Positions 16,809 to 25,941 of a stretch of DNA of 64,000 bases are shown here, piece after piece. The stretch is taken from NCBI GenBank assembly GCA_903851415.1, contig CAINOE010000110.1, positions 1 to 64,000 of the forward strand, written 5' to 3'. The stretch is from an uncultured Rhodopila sp. Its GTDB lineage: Bacteria > Pseudomonadota > Alphaproteobacteria > Acetobacterales > Acetobacteraceae. The position numbers and the translations under genes were made by a program. A model generated the notes under the pieces. It worked only from the letters and a program-made list of their open reading frames with translations, was not told the DNA's origin and did no database searches. Numbering within the stretch: the stretch's first letter is position 1; each line of letters starts with the position of its first letter.

Positions 16809-17683
16809 GTCGGAAGATCCGTAATGAAACGCGTGATGGCGGCGAGGGTGGCGTCCTTCGCCTCCAGGTGCGGCGAGTGTTTGGCGCCCGGAATCAGTTC
16901 GATCGTTATCGGCGCACGGACATTGGCTTCGAAGACGCGAAGCTGTTCATCCGTTCCGTAAGGATCATCCGCCCCCTGCAGCGCAAGGATCGGCACATCG
17001 ATGGTGGGCAGGAATTCCGTAATGTCGAACGCGCGGAAGTCGGGGTTCAGCCAGGCGCCGTTCCAGCCCCAAAACGCTGTATCGACGTCCCGGTGGTAGC
17101 GCGCGAGGCGTTCGCGCAGGTTGCCGGTTTGGTACTCGGTCTTGATCCGTTCAATACTGGCGATGTTCAGGTCTTCGACGAAAAAGTGGGCGGCGATCGT
17201 GACCAGCCCGAGCATTCTCATCGTGTCATGGCCATCCACGCCCGGCGGAGCGGACCCAACCGAAGTCGTGGATGGCCGGGCCGAGCCCGGCCATGACACG
17301 GGGGACCCGGGGGACGCGAGGGACGACGCCCGCGACCCCGCGTAAATCGCCGCGATCGACCCGCCGTCGGAATGGCCAACCGGCACGCACCGGCCGATGC
17401 AAGCCGCCTTCAGCACCTTCGGCAGCACGTCCAGAGCCTCCGTGTGCATATACGTCACCGGCCGGGGCAACGCGGTCGTGTCCGACCGCCCGTAGCCGAA
17501 CCGCGAATACGCGAACACCCCCCAGCCTGTCGCTTCGGCCAATCGTTCCGGCACGTCCCGCCACAGATCGACGCAGCCCAACCCCTCGTGCAGCAACACC
17601 AGAGTCGGCGCCTCGGCCGGACCCGCTCCCCACCATGCTGTTTCCAGTAGACCGCCGCTGACCCGAAGCGTGCCTCGCCGCAT
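16805..17683 (-). CDS. alpha/beta hydrolase of the box operon, carrying an in-frame repeat insertion
   Basis: Protein of 292 aa. The oxyanion region is LLHEGLGCVDLW, the nucleophile elbow GHSDGGS, and the later acid and histidine are in QGADDPYGTDEQ and PGAKHSPHLEA. It may hydrolyse a benzoyl- or ring-opened CoA thioester, but its role in the pathway is not settled. About 40 residues after IAAIYAG (SSLASPGSPVSWPGSARPST and what follows) are encoded by a palindromic repeat at 17222-17300 and look foreign; normal family members run straight on to an HFFVED-like segment. GGGAGG precedes the ATG at 17683, which overlaps the bclA stop as TGATG. Confidence 0.85.
   Translation of the reverse strand: MRRGTLRVSGGLLETAWWGAGPAEAPTLVLLHEGLGCVDLWRDVPERLAEATGWGVFAYSRFGYGRSDTTALPRPVTYMHTEALDVLPKVLKAACIGRCVPVGHSDGGSIAAIYAGSRASSLASPGSPVSWPGSARPSTTSVGSAPPGVDGHDTMRMLGLVTIAAHFFVEDLNIASIERIKTEYQTGNLRERLARYHRDVDTAFWGWNGAWLNPDFRAFDITEFLPTIDVPILALQGADDPYGTDEQLRVFEANVRAPITIELIPGAKHSPHLEAKDATLAAITRFITDLPT
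17222..17300. repeat. REP-like palindromic element inserted in hydrolase gene
   Basis: Bounded by perfect 12-bp inverted repeats CGTGTCATGGCC and GGCCATGACACG. Internally it has GTCGTGGATGGCCGGGC / GCCCGGCC arms, the same family as the elements at 25848, 27552 and others. It keeps the hydrolase frame open. A further GGGGAC/GGGACG-rich stretch follows to about 17345. Confidence 0.85.
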
Positions 17684-19233
17684 CAAACCTCCCGCAACCG
17701 AAAGCGCTGGATCTTGCCGGTCGCGGTCTTCGGGAAGCTATCGACCACCTCGATCCAGCGCGGATATTTCCAGACGCCAACCCGCTCCTTCACATGGGTC
17801 TGCAAGGCGGCAATCAAAACATCAACCGGCTCGTCGCGCGCGCTTTCCTGCAAAATCACGAACGCCTTCGGCTTCACCAGCCCGTCCTTGTCCTGCCGGC
17901 CGATAACCGCGGCCTCCAGCACAGCGGGATGCGAGATCAGCGCTTCCTCGACCTCGAACGGAGACACCCAGACGCCGCTGACCTTCAGCATCTCGTCGCT
18001 GCGGCCCTGGAAGCGGTAATAGCCGTCCTCGTCGCGGATATAGGTGTCGCCGGTATAGGTCCACTCGCCCTGGAAGGTCCGCCGGCTTTTCGCCCGCTGG
18101 TTCCAGTAGCCCTCGGCCGCGCTGTCGCCGCGCACCACCAGCTCCCCGGCCTCGCCATTGCGCGCCGGACGGTCATGGTCGTCGATGATGCGCGCCTCAT
18201 ACCCTGGCACCGGCTTGCCGCTGGTGCCGTAGCGGATGTCGTCCGGCGTGTTGCTGATGAAGATGTGCAGCAGCTCGGTCGAGCCGATGCCATCCAGGAT
18301 GTCCACGCCGACAAGCGACTTCCAGCGCGTGCCGATATCCGCGGGCAAAGCCTCCCCGGCGGAGATGCAGCGCCGCAACCGCGCCGAACCGGCGCCCGGC
18401 CCGATATAAGGACTGGCCAGCAGCGCGGCGTAAAGCGTCGGGACGCCGCCGAACAGGGTCGGGTTATGCTCCCGCATCATCCCCAGCACCGCATCCGGCG
18501 TCGGCCGCTCCGGCAGGAACACGGTGGCTGCGCCGATGGACATCGGGAAGATCACGCTGTTGCCCAGGCCGTAGGCGTGGAACGCCTTGGCGGCTGAGAA
18601 CATCACGTCATCCGGCCTGATGCCGAGCACCTGAGCGCCATAGGTATCCGCGCTGCAGCGCAGGCTGGAATGGACATGCTTCACGCCCTTCGGCGCGCCG
18701 GTCGATCCCGAAGAATACAGCCAGAACGCAACTTCATCCGGAGACGCCTCGGCGGTCGCCGCTTCCGCGCCGCCGCTGCTCAGAAATCCGCGGAACCCCA
18801 ACCACACCGGGTCCGGCACCGCCGGCTCCGAGCCGTCGGGTTGCGACACGATCACGGTCCTGATACCCTTCAGCACCGGCAGCAGCGCCGGCACCAGCGG
18901 AGCAGAAATCACCACCGCGTCCGCCCGGCTATCCGCCAGAATATAGTCCACCGTATCCGCCGTCAGCAGCGTGTTGATCGGCACCGGCACCGCGCCGGAG
19001 CGCATCGTGCCCCAAAAGGCGATGGGGAAGTCGATCGTATCCTGCAGCAGCAGAACGACGCGCCTCTCCCGGCCAATACCCGCGCCACGAAGGGCGCTGG
19101 CGAACCGGCAGGTGGCTGCGTGGAGGTCCTGATAGCTGAGAGTCCGCCACGGATCCTGGAAAGCCCGGCGCGCGCCGTTCCCCTCCGTCACGTGCCGATC
19201 GGCGAACCAGTGGACGGCGTTGCCGGTGTGCAT
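17683..19233 (-). CDS. bclA: benzoate-CoA ligase
   Basis: Protein of 516 aa of the ANL (AMP-forming acyl-CoA synthetase) superfamily. It activates benzoate to benzoyl-CoA with ATP and CoA. Motifs are the P-loop YSSGSTGAPKGVKH, the aromatic-acid pocket region AKAFHAYGLGNSV, GSTELLHIFISN, YTGDTY with the catalytic Asp, the hinge GRSDEMLKVSG and the C-terminal lysine in PKTATGKIQRF. The ELLHIFISN segment is typical of benzoate and hydroxybenzoate-CoA ligases. GAGGAAAC lies just before the ATG at 19233, so the extension to 19332 is rejected. First gene of the box operon. Confidence 0.93.
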   Translation of the reverse strand: MHTGNAVHWFADRHVTEGNGARRAFQDPWRTLSYQDLHAATCRFASALRGAGIGRERRVVLLLQDTIDFPIAFWGTMRSGAVPVPINTLLTADTVDYILADSRADAVVISAPLVPALLPVLKGIRTVIVSQPDGSEPAVPDPVWLGFRGFLSSGGAEAATAEASPDEVAFWLYSSGSTGAPKGVKHVHSSLRCSADTYGAQVLGIRPDDVMFSAAKAFHAYGLGNSVIFPMSIGAATVFLPERPTPDAVLGMMREHNPTLFGGVPTLYAALLASPYIGPGAGSARLRRCISAGEALPADIGTRWKSLVGVDILDGIGSTELLHIFISNTPDDIRYGTSGKPVPGYEARIIDDHDRPARNGEAGELVVRGDSAAEGYWNQRAKSRRTFQGEWTYTGDTYIRDEDGYYRFQGRSDEMLKVSGVWVSPFEVEEALISHPAVLEAAVIGRQDKDGLVKPKAFVILQESARDEPVDVLIAALQTHVKERVGVWKYPRWIEVVDSFPKTATGKIQRFRLREV

Positions 19234-19266
19234 GTTTCCTCGCCTCCGGGCGTCGGGCGTCCCGGT

Positions 19267-19284
19267 TGCATGCATTATATTGCA
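19267..19284 (-). promoter_or_regulatory. BoxR-type operator TGCA-N6-TGCA over a consensus -10 box
   Basis: Read on the minus strand the site is TGCAATATAATGCATGCA: TGCA-N6-TGCA followed by a third TGCA. It contains a perfect TATAAT -10 box (19274-19279). The expected transcription start is about 30 bp before the bclA ATG. TGCA motifs separated by 6 bp are the recognition pattern reported for BoxR/BzdR-type benzoyl-CoA-responsive repressors. No boxR gene is in the window. Confidence 0.7.
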
Positions 19285-19423
19285 TGTTGGCGGACAAACG
19301 GAAGAGCCATCATCCGCCGTCCGAGGTTTCACGTTCGAGTGTGCTCACGGTCTTGCTTAGACCATCGCGGCGCCGCTGTCGTTATAAAACTGTCTCTATA
19401 CTGATCCGGCAAGAAGGCGCTCG

Positions 19424-20299
19424 ATGAACGCACAGGTCTTGATATGGTCGGTGATCGCCGCGATAGCCGCGGTGGACGTCGTAATGCTGCCTGCTCAGGG
19501 GATGACGATCGCCTCGCGCTGGCCGGCCTTCGGACTGGTCGTCCTGATGTGCAGCCTCTCGGCGCTGGTGCAGCGGCGCAACCCGGCGGCGGCGCGCCTG
19601 GCCGGAGCCGTGGCGCAGATCTGGGCGTTGTCGGATGCCGGCGCGATCCTGTCCTATACTGCGATGGCGGCAACCCCGTTCGCCATGGCGGATGCTTCGC
19701 TGGCCCGCTGGGATGCGGCGCTCGGGTTCGACTGGATAGGGTGGTATGCCTGGGTCCACGCGCATCCCTCGGTGCATTTCGTGTTGGCGGCTGCGTACGG
19801 GAGCGCGCCGATCCAGGTGGTGCTGCTTGTTCTGTATTTTTCCTACGTGGATGCGAAGCGCGTCGATGAGCTGCTGCTCTCGGGACTCCTGCCGATCGGC
19901 ATCATCACGCCAATTATGATGCTGCTGCCGGCGGTCGGGGCGTGGTCGCAGCACGGCGTCGGGACCGAGCCATGGCGCGCGGACATTTTGGCGCTGCGGG
20001 ACCATTCGCTCGCGGTTATCGGCCAAACTCAGGGCATCATATCGTTCCCGTCCTATCATACCGTGCTCGGTGTGGTGCTGGCGTATGCGGCGCGCGGACG
20101 GACATGGTTCATTCCGTCACTGTGCCTGAACCTGCTGCTGATCGCGGCGGTCATGACCGAGGGCGCCCATTACGGCGTGGACTTGCTGAGCGGCCTGGCC
20201 GTGGCGGTTGCTTCGATCGCCGCGACACGCTGGATGCTGGCCCGGGCCGGACGGGCGAGGCCGTTCAGGCTTCCGATCGCCCTGCCGGCGAGGCTTTAG
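19424..20299 (+). CDS. PAP2 family membrane phosphatase
   Basis: Protein of 291 aa with about six hydrophobic segments. C-terminal half carries PAP2 (type 2 phosphatidic acid phosphatase) motifs: SFPSYHTV (conserved Ser-His motif) and EGAHYGVDLLSG (His-x3-Asp motif). The family removes phosphate from lipids such as phosphatidate or polyprenyl pyrophosphate; the substrate here is not evident. It is divergent from the box operon, with a TATACT-like -10 about 25 bp upstream of the start. Confidence 0.8.
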   Translation: MNAQVLIWSVIAAIAAVDVVMLPAQGMTIASRWPAFGLVVLMCSLSALVQRRNPAAARLAGAVAQIWALSDAGAILSYTAMAATPFAMADASLARWDAALGFDWIGWYAWVHAHPSVHFVLAAAYGSAPIQVVLLVLYFSYVDAKRVDELLLSGLLPIGIITPIMMLLPAVGAWSQHGVGTEPWRADILALRDHSLAVIGQTQGIISFPSYHTVLGVVLAYAARGRTWFIPSLCLNLLLIAAVMTEGAHYGVDLLSGLAVAVASIAATRWMLARAGRARPFRLPIALPARL

Positions 20300-20432
20300 C
20301 AGAAGGCGGCTCCAAATGCCATCGTAAGTAATTCTTGGTAACGAACTCATTATCACTGTCATGCACAATTATCCCCTAATCCTGCACTGGTCGCTGCGAT
20401 CGGCGCAGGTTAATCGCTGAAGGCTGGCATCA

Positions 20433-21014
20433 ATGAGGTCGTTTCTTGCGGCATGTCTCGCCGTCTCCGTGGCCGCCGGCGCGTTCGCCGCGTCTCCGGC
20501 GTCCGCCGGCCCCAATTTGCTGGTCAACGGCGGTTTCGAAACCGGAGACCTCACCGGATGGACGGTGTCGGGTAATCCGACAGTGCCCAAGGTCGTCAGC
20601 AGTTTCGCCGGCTACGTCCCGCTGGACGGCACCTATTTCCTCGCGTTTGGTGACGTGGGCTCCGACGGCGTTTTGACTCAAAGCTTCACGGACGTGGCCC
20701 ACGGCATTCTGACCGTAACCGGTTATCTGGCGAGCAGCGGCGCCGAACCCAGCGATTTCAGCGCCAGCATCATCGGGGGCGCCGGCTATTCGGTCGTGTC
20801 AATCCCGCAACAGGGCTATCAGGAGTTCAGTTTTACAACCGTCGCAACCGGATCCGATACGCTCCGTTTGGCCTACCGCAACGACCCGGGCTGGAGCGCG
20901 ATCGACGATCTCTCCGTCACCGAAGTATTGCCCGTCCCCGAGCCCGCGAGCGGGGCAATCATCGGTGCCGGCCTGATCTGCCTCGGTGTGCTGCGCGCCC
21001 GTCGCGCAGGCTGA
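20433..21014 (+). CDS. PEP-CTERM sorting-signal protein
   Basis: Protein of 193 aa. Signal peptide (LAACLAVSVAAGAFAASPASA), a jelly-roll-like body (NLLVNGGFETGDLTGWTV, SFTTVATGSDTLRLAYRND) and a classic PEP-CTERM anchor at 169-193: VPEPASGAIIGAG, a hydrophobic helix and an RARR tail. Exosortase (EpsH/XrtA) would process it at the outer surface, usually together with exopolysaccharide. No exosortase is in the window. The body resembles the NGGFE-type extracellular modules of this group. Confidence 0.88.
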   Translation: MRSFLAACLAVSVAAGAFAASPASAGPNLLVNGGFETGDLTGWTVSGNPTVPKVVSSFAGYVPLDGTYFLAFGDVGSDGVLTQSFTDVAHGILTVTGYLASSGAEPSDFSASIIGGAGYSVVSIPQQGYQEFSFTTVATGSDTLRLAYRNDPGWSAIDDLSVTEVLPVPEPASGAIIGAGLICLGVLRARRAG

Positions 21015-21262
21015 TACCGGCCCGGCACGGGCCCGCTATCAATGTCCTCGCCCGTCCCGGCTATGCGCGCCGGTGCCCGGCTGCCGTCATCTGAATGACA
21101 CAAAAATCTCTCCGCCCGGACCCCGTTAAAATACGCGACAAAATCAAGGCCGTCGGATAGTCGGGTGCCGAGCCGAGCCGGCAACGCGGAACCCGCCGGG
21201 GGACCGCGTCCGTTTTGGTTCGCAGCGTCAGGCCGATCGCCTGATTGGATCGAGGGTAGAGA

Positions 21263-22570
21263 ATGGACCAGCCGAACCGTCCCGCCGAAGTCGAGCGCCC
21301 GCCGCCCAAACCCGCCCGGCGGCTGCCTCCGCGCGCGCAGTTCAGCCTGCTCGGTTTTGCCATCGCGCTGCTCATTGCCGGCTTCATCGCCAGCCCCGCC
21401 GCGCTGCACATGCTGGGGTTCGGCGAGCACGAAGCGGCTTCGGACCAAACCGCGCCGCAGGTCGAAGGCCAGGCGTTCAGGGCCACCGACAGGCAATGGG
21501 CGACGCTGAGGATCCAGCCCGTGCAGGTTCACGTCTTCCAGGATGCCTCGCAAACCGACGGCAGGATCGCGATCAACGATGACCTGGTGACTCCGGTCTT
21601 CTCCCCCTACACCGGCCGCGTCACCCGGCTGATCGCCCATGCCGGCGACACCGTCCGCCGCGGCGATCCGCTGTTCGCCGTCCAGGCCACCGAACTGGCG
21701 CAGGCGCAGAACGATCTGATTACCGCCGCCTCCAACCTGAAGACCGCGAAGGCGCAGCTCAACCTCGCGGCCACCAACGAGAAGCGCCAGCACGAATTGT
21801 ATCTGGCCCAGGGCGCCGCGCTGAAGGACTGGCAGCAGGCGCAGGTGGACCTGGCCAACGCGCAGGGCGGTCTGAACACGGCGCAGATCGCGCTGGCGGC
21901 GGTGCGCAGCCGGATGCGCATCCTCGGCAAATCCGACCATGACATCGACCAGATCGAGAGCACGCCCGACATCCTTCAGGTCAACGCCGAAACCCTGGTC
22001 GCCGCGCCCATCGCCGGCACCGTTGTCCAGCAGCAGATCGGCCTTGGCCAGAACATCGTCAGTGCGTCATCCGGCGGCTCCACTCCCGCCTACACCATCG
22101 GCGACCTGTCGAATGTCTGGCTGGTGGCGAACGCGCGCGAGGACGACGCCCCGCGCCTGCATATCGGCGACCCGGTCGAGGTCCATGTGTCCGCCTTCCC
22201 GGACCGCGTGTTCAAGGCGAAGCTGACCTATGTCGCCGCCTCGATCGACGCCGCCACGCACCGCCTGCCGGTGCGGGCGGACGTGGAAAACCCCGGCGGC
22301 GCCCTGAAACCGGAGATGTTCGCGCGCTTCCGCATCATCACCGGCGCAGACGTCTCGTCTCCCGCCGTGCCGGAGAATGCCATCGTTTACGAGGGCGAAG
22401 ACACCCATGTCTGGCTCGCCAACGACAAGGCGAAGACCCTGGAAATCCGGCAGTTCAGGGCGGGCCGCATCCGAGACGGGATGGTCGAGGTGCTTGACGG
22501 GCTGCAGCCGGGGGATTTGATCGTCACCTCCGGCGCCGTCTTCATCGACCGCGCCGTCACCGGCGACTGA
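21263..22570 (+). CDS. RND efflux periplasmic adaptor (CusB/CzcB type)
   Basis: Protein of 435 aa. One N-terminal membrane span (FSLLGFAIALLIAGFIA), then barrel-sandwich and hairpin regions: a biotinyl-lipoyl-like SPYTGRVTRLIAHAGDTVRRGDPLF, a coiled-coil hairpin with NDLITAASNLKTAKAQLNLA, then APIAGTVVQQQIGLGQNI and C-terminal beta domains (GLQPGDLIVTSGAVFIDRA). It links the inner-membrane pump to the outer-membrane channel. It sits 15 bp before the pump gene, first of three in the efflux operon. No metal-binding His/Met N-terminal extension is seen. Confidence 0.9.
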   Translation: MDQPNRPAEVERPPPKPARRLPPRAQFSLLGFAIALLIAGFIASPAALHMLGFGEHEAASDQTAPQVEGQAFRATDRQWATLRIQPVQVHVFQDASQTDGRIAINDDLVTPVFSPYTGRVTRLIAHAGDTVRRGDPLFAVQATELAQAQNDLITAASNLKTAKAQLNLAATNEKRQHELYLAQGAALKDWQQAQVDLANAQGGLNTAQIALAAVRSRMRILGKSDHDIDQIESTPDILQVNAETLVAAPIAGTVVQQQIGLGQNIVSASSGGSTPAYTIGDLSNVWLVANAREDDAPRLHIGDPVEVHVSAFPDRVFKAKLTYVAASIDAATHRLPVRADVENPGGALKPEMFARFRIITGADVSSPAVPENAIVYEGEDTHVWLANDKAKTLEIRQFRAGRIRDGMVEVLDGLQPGDLIVTSGAVFIDRAVTGD

Positions 22571-22585
22571 ACCCGGGAGATTCCC

Positions 22586-25500
22586 ATGGGCGGCGTTATC
22601 GTCACTGCGCTCAGGCAGCGCGTTCTGGTCTTCTTCATCATGATCGCGGTGTTCGCCGGCGGCGTCATCGCGTTCACCAAGCTCAACATCGAGGCCTACC
22701 CCGACCCGGTTCCGCCGCTGGTGGATATCATCGTCCAAAGCCCCGGCCAGTCCGCCGAGGAAATGGAACGCTACATGACCATCCCGGTCGAGGTTCAGAT
22801 GGCCGGGATTCCGAACGTCAACGCGATCCGCACCATCTCCCTGTTCGGGCTATCGGACATCAAGGTCCAGTTCACCTACGACTTTACGTACGAGGAAGCC
22901 GAGCAGTGGGTCATCAACCGCCTGTCGCAGTTGCCGCCGCTGCCGAACGGGGCGGTGCCGCAGATATCGCCGGAAAGCCCCATTGGCGAGATCATGCGCT
23001 ATCGCGTCGCCGGGCCGCCCGGCTATTCGGTGATGGATCTGAAAACCATCGAGGACTGGATGCTGGAGCGCCGCTTCAAGGCGGTGCCCGGCGTGGTGGA
23101 CGTCAATGGCTGGGGCGGCAAGACCAAGACCTATGAGGTCACGGTCAACCAGGACGCGCTGGTGCACTACGGCCTGACGATCCCTCAGGTGATCGCCGCG
23201 ATCAACAACGCGAACGTCAATGTCGGCGGCCAGACGGTGAATTTCGGCGCGCAGGCGGCGGTGATCCGCGGCCTCGGGCTGATCGATTCGATGCATGATA
23301 TCGCCGACACCATGCTGACGCAGAATAACGGCTCGCCGGTTTTCATCCGCGATGTCGCGACGGTGCAGGTGGGAAGCCAGCCGAGGCTCGGCATCGCCGG
23401 GCAGGACTCCGATAACGACATCGTCCAGGGCATCGTGCTGATGCGGCGCGGCGCGGAGAGCCTGCCGACGATCAGGCGGGTCGAGGCGCTGATCGCCAAG
23501 ATCAACAACTCCAGCATCCTGCCGCCCGGCGTGCATATCGACAAGATCTACGACCGTGCCGATCTGATCAACCTCACGACCCGCACCGTGCTGCACAACA
23601 TGGCCACCGGCATGGTGCTGATCTTCTTCATACAATGGATGTTTCTCGGCAACCTGAGAGCGGCGCTGATCACCTCGGCGACGATTCCGTTCGCGCTGGC
23701 CTTCGCGATCGCGCTGCTGCTGCTGCTGGGCGAGTCCGCCAACCTGCTGTCCGTCGGCGCCATCGATTTCGGGCTGGTGGTGGATTCCACGGTGATCATG
23801 GTGGAAAATATCAGCCGTCGATTGTCGCAACCGCCATCCCTGCGTTTCCAACGCTCCCCGGTCGTGCACCGGACGCGGTCCGCGGCCGAATTGCGCGGGC
23901 GCTTCGCCGTCATCGCCAACGCGGCGACCGAGGTGAACAAGAGCATCTTCTTCTCCGCCGCCATCATCATTGCCGGCTTCGTGCCGCTGTTCACCATGAG
24001 CGGGATCGAGGGCCACATCTTCGGCCCGATGGCCAAGACCTATGCCTACGCCATCGGCGGCGGCCTGATCGCGACCTTCACCGTGACCCCTGCGCTAAGC
24101 GCCCTGTTCCTGCGTGACCAGGAAAACGAGAAGGACACCTGGCTGGTCCGCATGCTGCGCAAGGTGTACGAGCCGGTGCTCGCATTCGCGATCGCCAACC
24201 GGATCGTTACACTCGGCGCGCTGGTTGTCCTGCTGGTATTTGCCGGACTGGCGGTGCGAACCCTGGGGATGGAGTTCCTGCCCAAGCTGGAAGAAGGCAA
24301 CATGTGGATCCGGGCGACGATGCCCACCTCCATCTCGCTGGAAGCCGGCAGTCCCTACGTGGACCGGATGCGAAATATCCTGAAATCATACCCGGAGGCC
24401 GTCACGGTCGTTTCGCAGCACGGGCGGCCGGATGACGGCACCGACGCGACCGGGTTCTTCAACGCCGAATTCTTCGTGCCGCTGAAGCCGTTCGACACCT
24501 GGCCGCCGGGCATCGACAAGGACCGCCTGACCGACATGATGACGAAGCAACTCACCGAGGAATTTCCCGGTGTGGACTTCAACTTCTCCCAGTACATCGA
24601 AGACAACGTGGAGGAGGCCGCATCGGGCGTGAAGGGCGAGAACTCGATCAAGCTGTACGGGGGCGATCTGGACCTGCTGGAGAAGACCGCGAACAAGATC
24701 AGGGACGTGATGGCGACGGTTCCGGGCGTGGCGGATCTGGCGGTGCTGACGTCGCTGGGCCAGCCCTCGGTGCTGATCGACGTCGATCGCGTCCGCGCCG
24801 CGCGGTATGGATTGGCGCCGAACGATGTCACCACCACGATCCAGGCCGCCATCGGCGGCCAGGCCTCGGGGAATGTGTATGAAAATGGTTCCGACCGGAA
24901 TTTCCCGATCATTGTCCGGCTGGCACCGCAATATCGCGGCAGCCTGGATGCCATTCGCCACATCCTGATTGGCGTGGCGAATCCGAACGGCTCCGGCACC
25001 GTGCAGATTCCGCTGACCGATGTCGCCTCGATCAAGCTGACGACGGGGGCGTCGTTCATCTATCGCGAAGGCCAGGAACGTTACATTCCCATCAAGTTCA
25101 GCGTGCGCGGCCGCGACCTCGGCACTACCGTCCTCGACGCGCAAAAGAAAGTGGACGAGGGCGTCAGCATCCCGGGTGGCTACCACCTCGAATGGGTCGG
25201 CGAATTCGGCAACCTGCAGGAGGCGATCGCGCGGCTGGCCGTGGTGATCCCGATCGCGATCGTGTTGATCTGCATGCTGCTCTATATCAACTTCGCCTCG
25301 CTGGGCGACATGCTGCTGTCTGCGAGCGTCATTCCGATGGCGCTGATCGGCGGGATATTCGCCTTGTACTTCACTGACACCCCTTTCAGCGTTTCCGCCG
25401 CCATCGGCTTTGTTGCGCTGTTCGGCATCGCCGCGATGGACGGGATTATTGTATTGACTGCGTATAATTCCGCGATCGAGGCTGGTTTGGACCGCACGGC

Positions 25501-25759
25501 GGCGATCTTGCGCACAGGGCAGATCCAGATGCGGCCGGTGCTGATGACCTGCGTGGTCGCCTGCGTCGGGCTGCTGCCGGCGGCGATGTCGACCGGCATC
25601 GGCTCGCAGGTGCAGAAGCCGCTGGCGCTGGTGGTTGTCGGCGGCATCCTGCTGGCGCCGATCCTGATACTGATTGTTCTGCCGGTGCTGATCGATGTTT
25701 TTTCGACGCGGGCCAAGGCGCGGGATGAGCTTGCGGCGCTTGAGGAGCCGGCGGAATGA
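22586..25759 (+). CDS. RND efflux pump, CzcA/CusA (HME) family
   Basis: Protein of 1057 aa, usual length for the family. A proton-driven inner-membrane pump with 12 predicted spans in two halves. TM4 carries IDFGLVVDSTVIMVEN, aligning with the acidic relay motif of CzcA (Asp, Asp, Glu); the second half has ALFGIAAMDGIIVLTAYN. Other marks are QSPGQSAEEMERY near the N-terminus and RIGDVATVQ-like FIRDVATVQVGSQPRLG. The acidic relay suggests a heavy-metal-efflux class, but the sequence does not show which ion. Ribosome site GGGAGA before the ATG. Confidence 0.9.
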   Translation: MGGVIVTALRQRVLVFFIMIAVFAGGVIAFTKLNIEAYPDPVPPLVDIIVQSPGQSAEEMERYMTIPVEVQMAGIPNVNAIRTISLFGLSDIKVQFTYDFTYEEAEQWVINRLSQLPPLPNGAVPQISPESPIGEIMRYRVAGPPGYSVMDLKTIEDWMLERRFKAVPGVVDVNGWGGKTKTYEVTVNQDALVHYGLTIPQVIAAINNANVNVGGQTVNFGAQAAVIRGLGLIDSMHDIADTMLTQNNGSPVFIRDVATVQVGSQPRLGIAGQDSDNDIVQGIVLMRRGAESLPTIRRVEALIAKINNSSILPPGVHIDKIYDRADLINLTTRTVLHNMATGMVLIFFIQWMFLGNLRAALITSATIPFALAFAIALLLLLGESANLLSVGAIDFGLVVDSTVIMVENISRRLSQPPSLRFQRSPVVHRTRSAAELRGRFAVIANAATEVNKSIFFSAAIIIAGFVPLFTMSGIEGHIFGPMAKTYAYAIGGGLIATFTVTPALSALFLRDQENEKDTWLVRMLRKVYEPVLAFAIANRIVTLGALVVLLVFAGLAVRTLGMEFLPKLEEGNMWIRATMPTSISLEAGSPYVDRMRNILKSYPEAVTVVSQHGRPDDGTDATGFFNAEFFVPLKPFDTWPPGIDKDRLTDMMTKQLTEEFPGVDFNFSQYIEDNVEEAASGVKGENSIKLYGGDLDLLEKTANKIRDVMATVPGVADLAVLTSLGQPSVLIDVDRVRAARYGLAPNDVTTTIQAAIGGQASGNVYENGSDRNFPIIVRLAPQYRGSLDAIRHILIGVANPNGSGTVQIPLTDVASIKLTTGASFIYREGQERYIPIKFSVRGRDLGTTVLDAQKKVDEGVSIPGGYHLEWVGEFGNLQEAIARLAVVIPIAIVLICMLLYINFASLGDMLLSASVIPMALIGGIFALYFTDTPFSVSAAIGFVALFGIAAMDGIIVLTAYNSAIEAGLDRTAAILRTGQIQMRPVLMTCVVACVGLLPAAMSTGIGSQVQKPLALVVVGGILLAPILILIVLPVLIDVFSTRAKARDELAALEEPAE

Positions 25760-25847
25760 TACGGATAGCTTTCCGGTCACCGAAGGACGTCATCGTCCCG
25801 GCGGCCGCGCCGCGCCTCGTTACGGTCGTAGCGCTGGCCAAACCCCT

Positions 25848-25883
25848 CGTGTCATGGCCGGGCCTGGCCCGGCCATCCACGAC
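25848..25883. repeat. REP-like palindromic element
   Basis: CGTGTCATGGCCGGGC, a 3-bp turn, then GCCCGGCCATCCACGAC. Same family as the element inside the box-operon hydrolase. It lies between the pump gene and the outer-membrane factor gene, inside the operon. Confidence 0.8.
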
Positions 25884-25941
25884 TTTGCTGCCACGAACCC
25901 CGCAAAGCCGGGATAGCCGGGCCCTGAAAGCTGTTGCGGAG

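Noticed and set aside
25756..25941. 62-residue N-terminal extension of the outer-membrane efflux lipoprotein
   Set aside because: It encodes the REP element and would bury the lipoprotein signal peptide; start at 25942 preferred.
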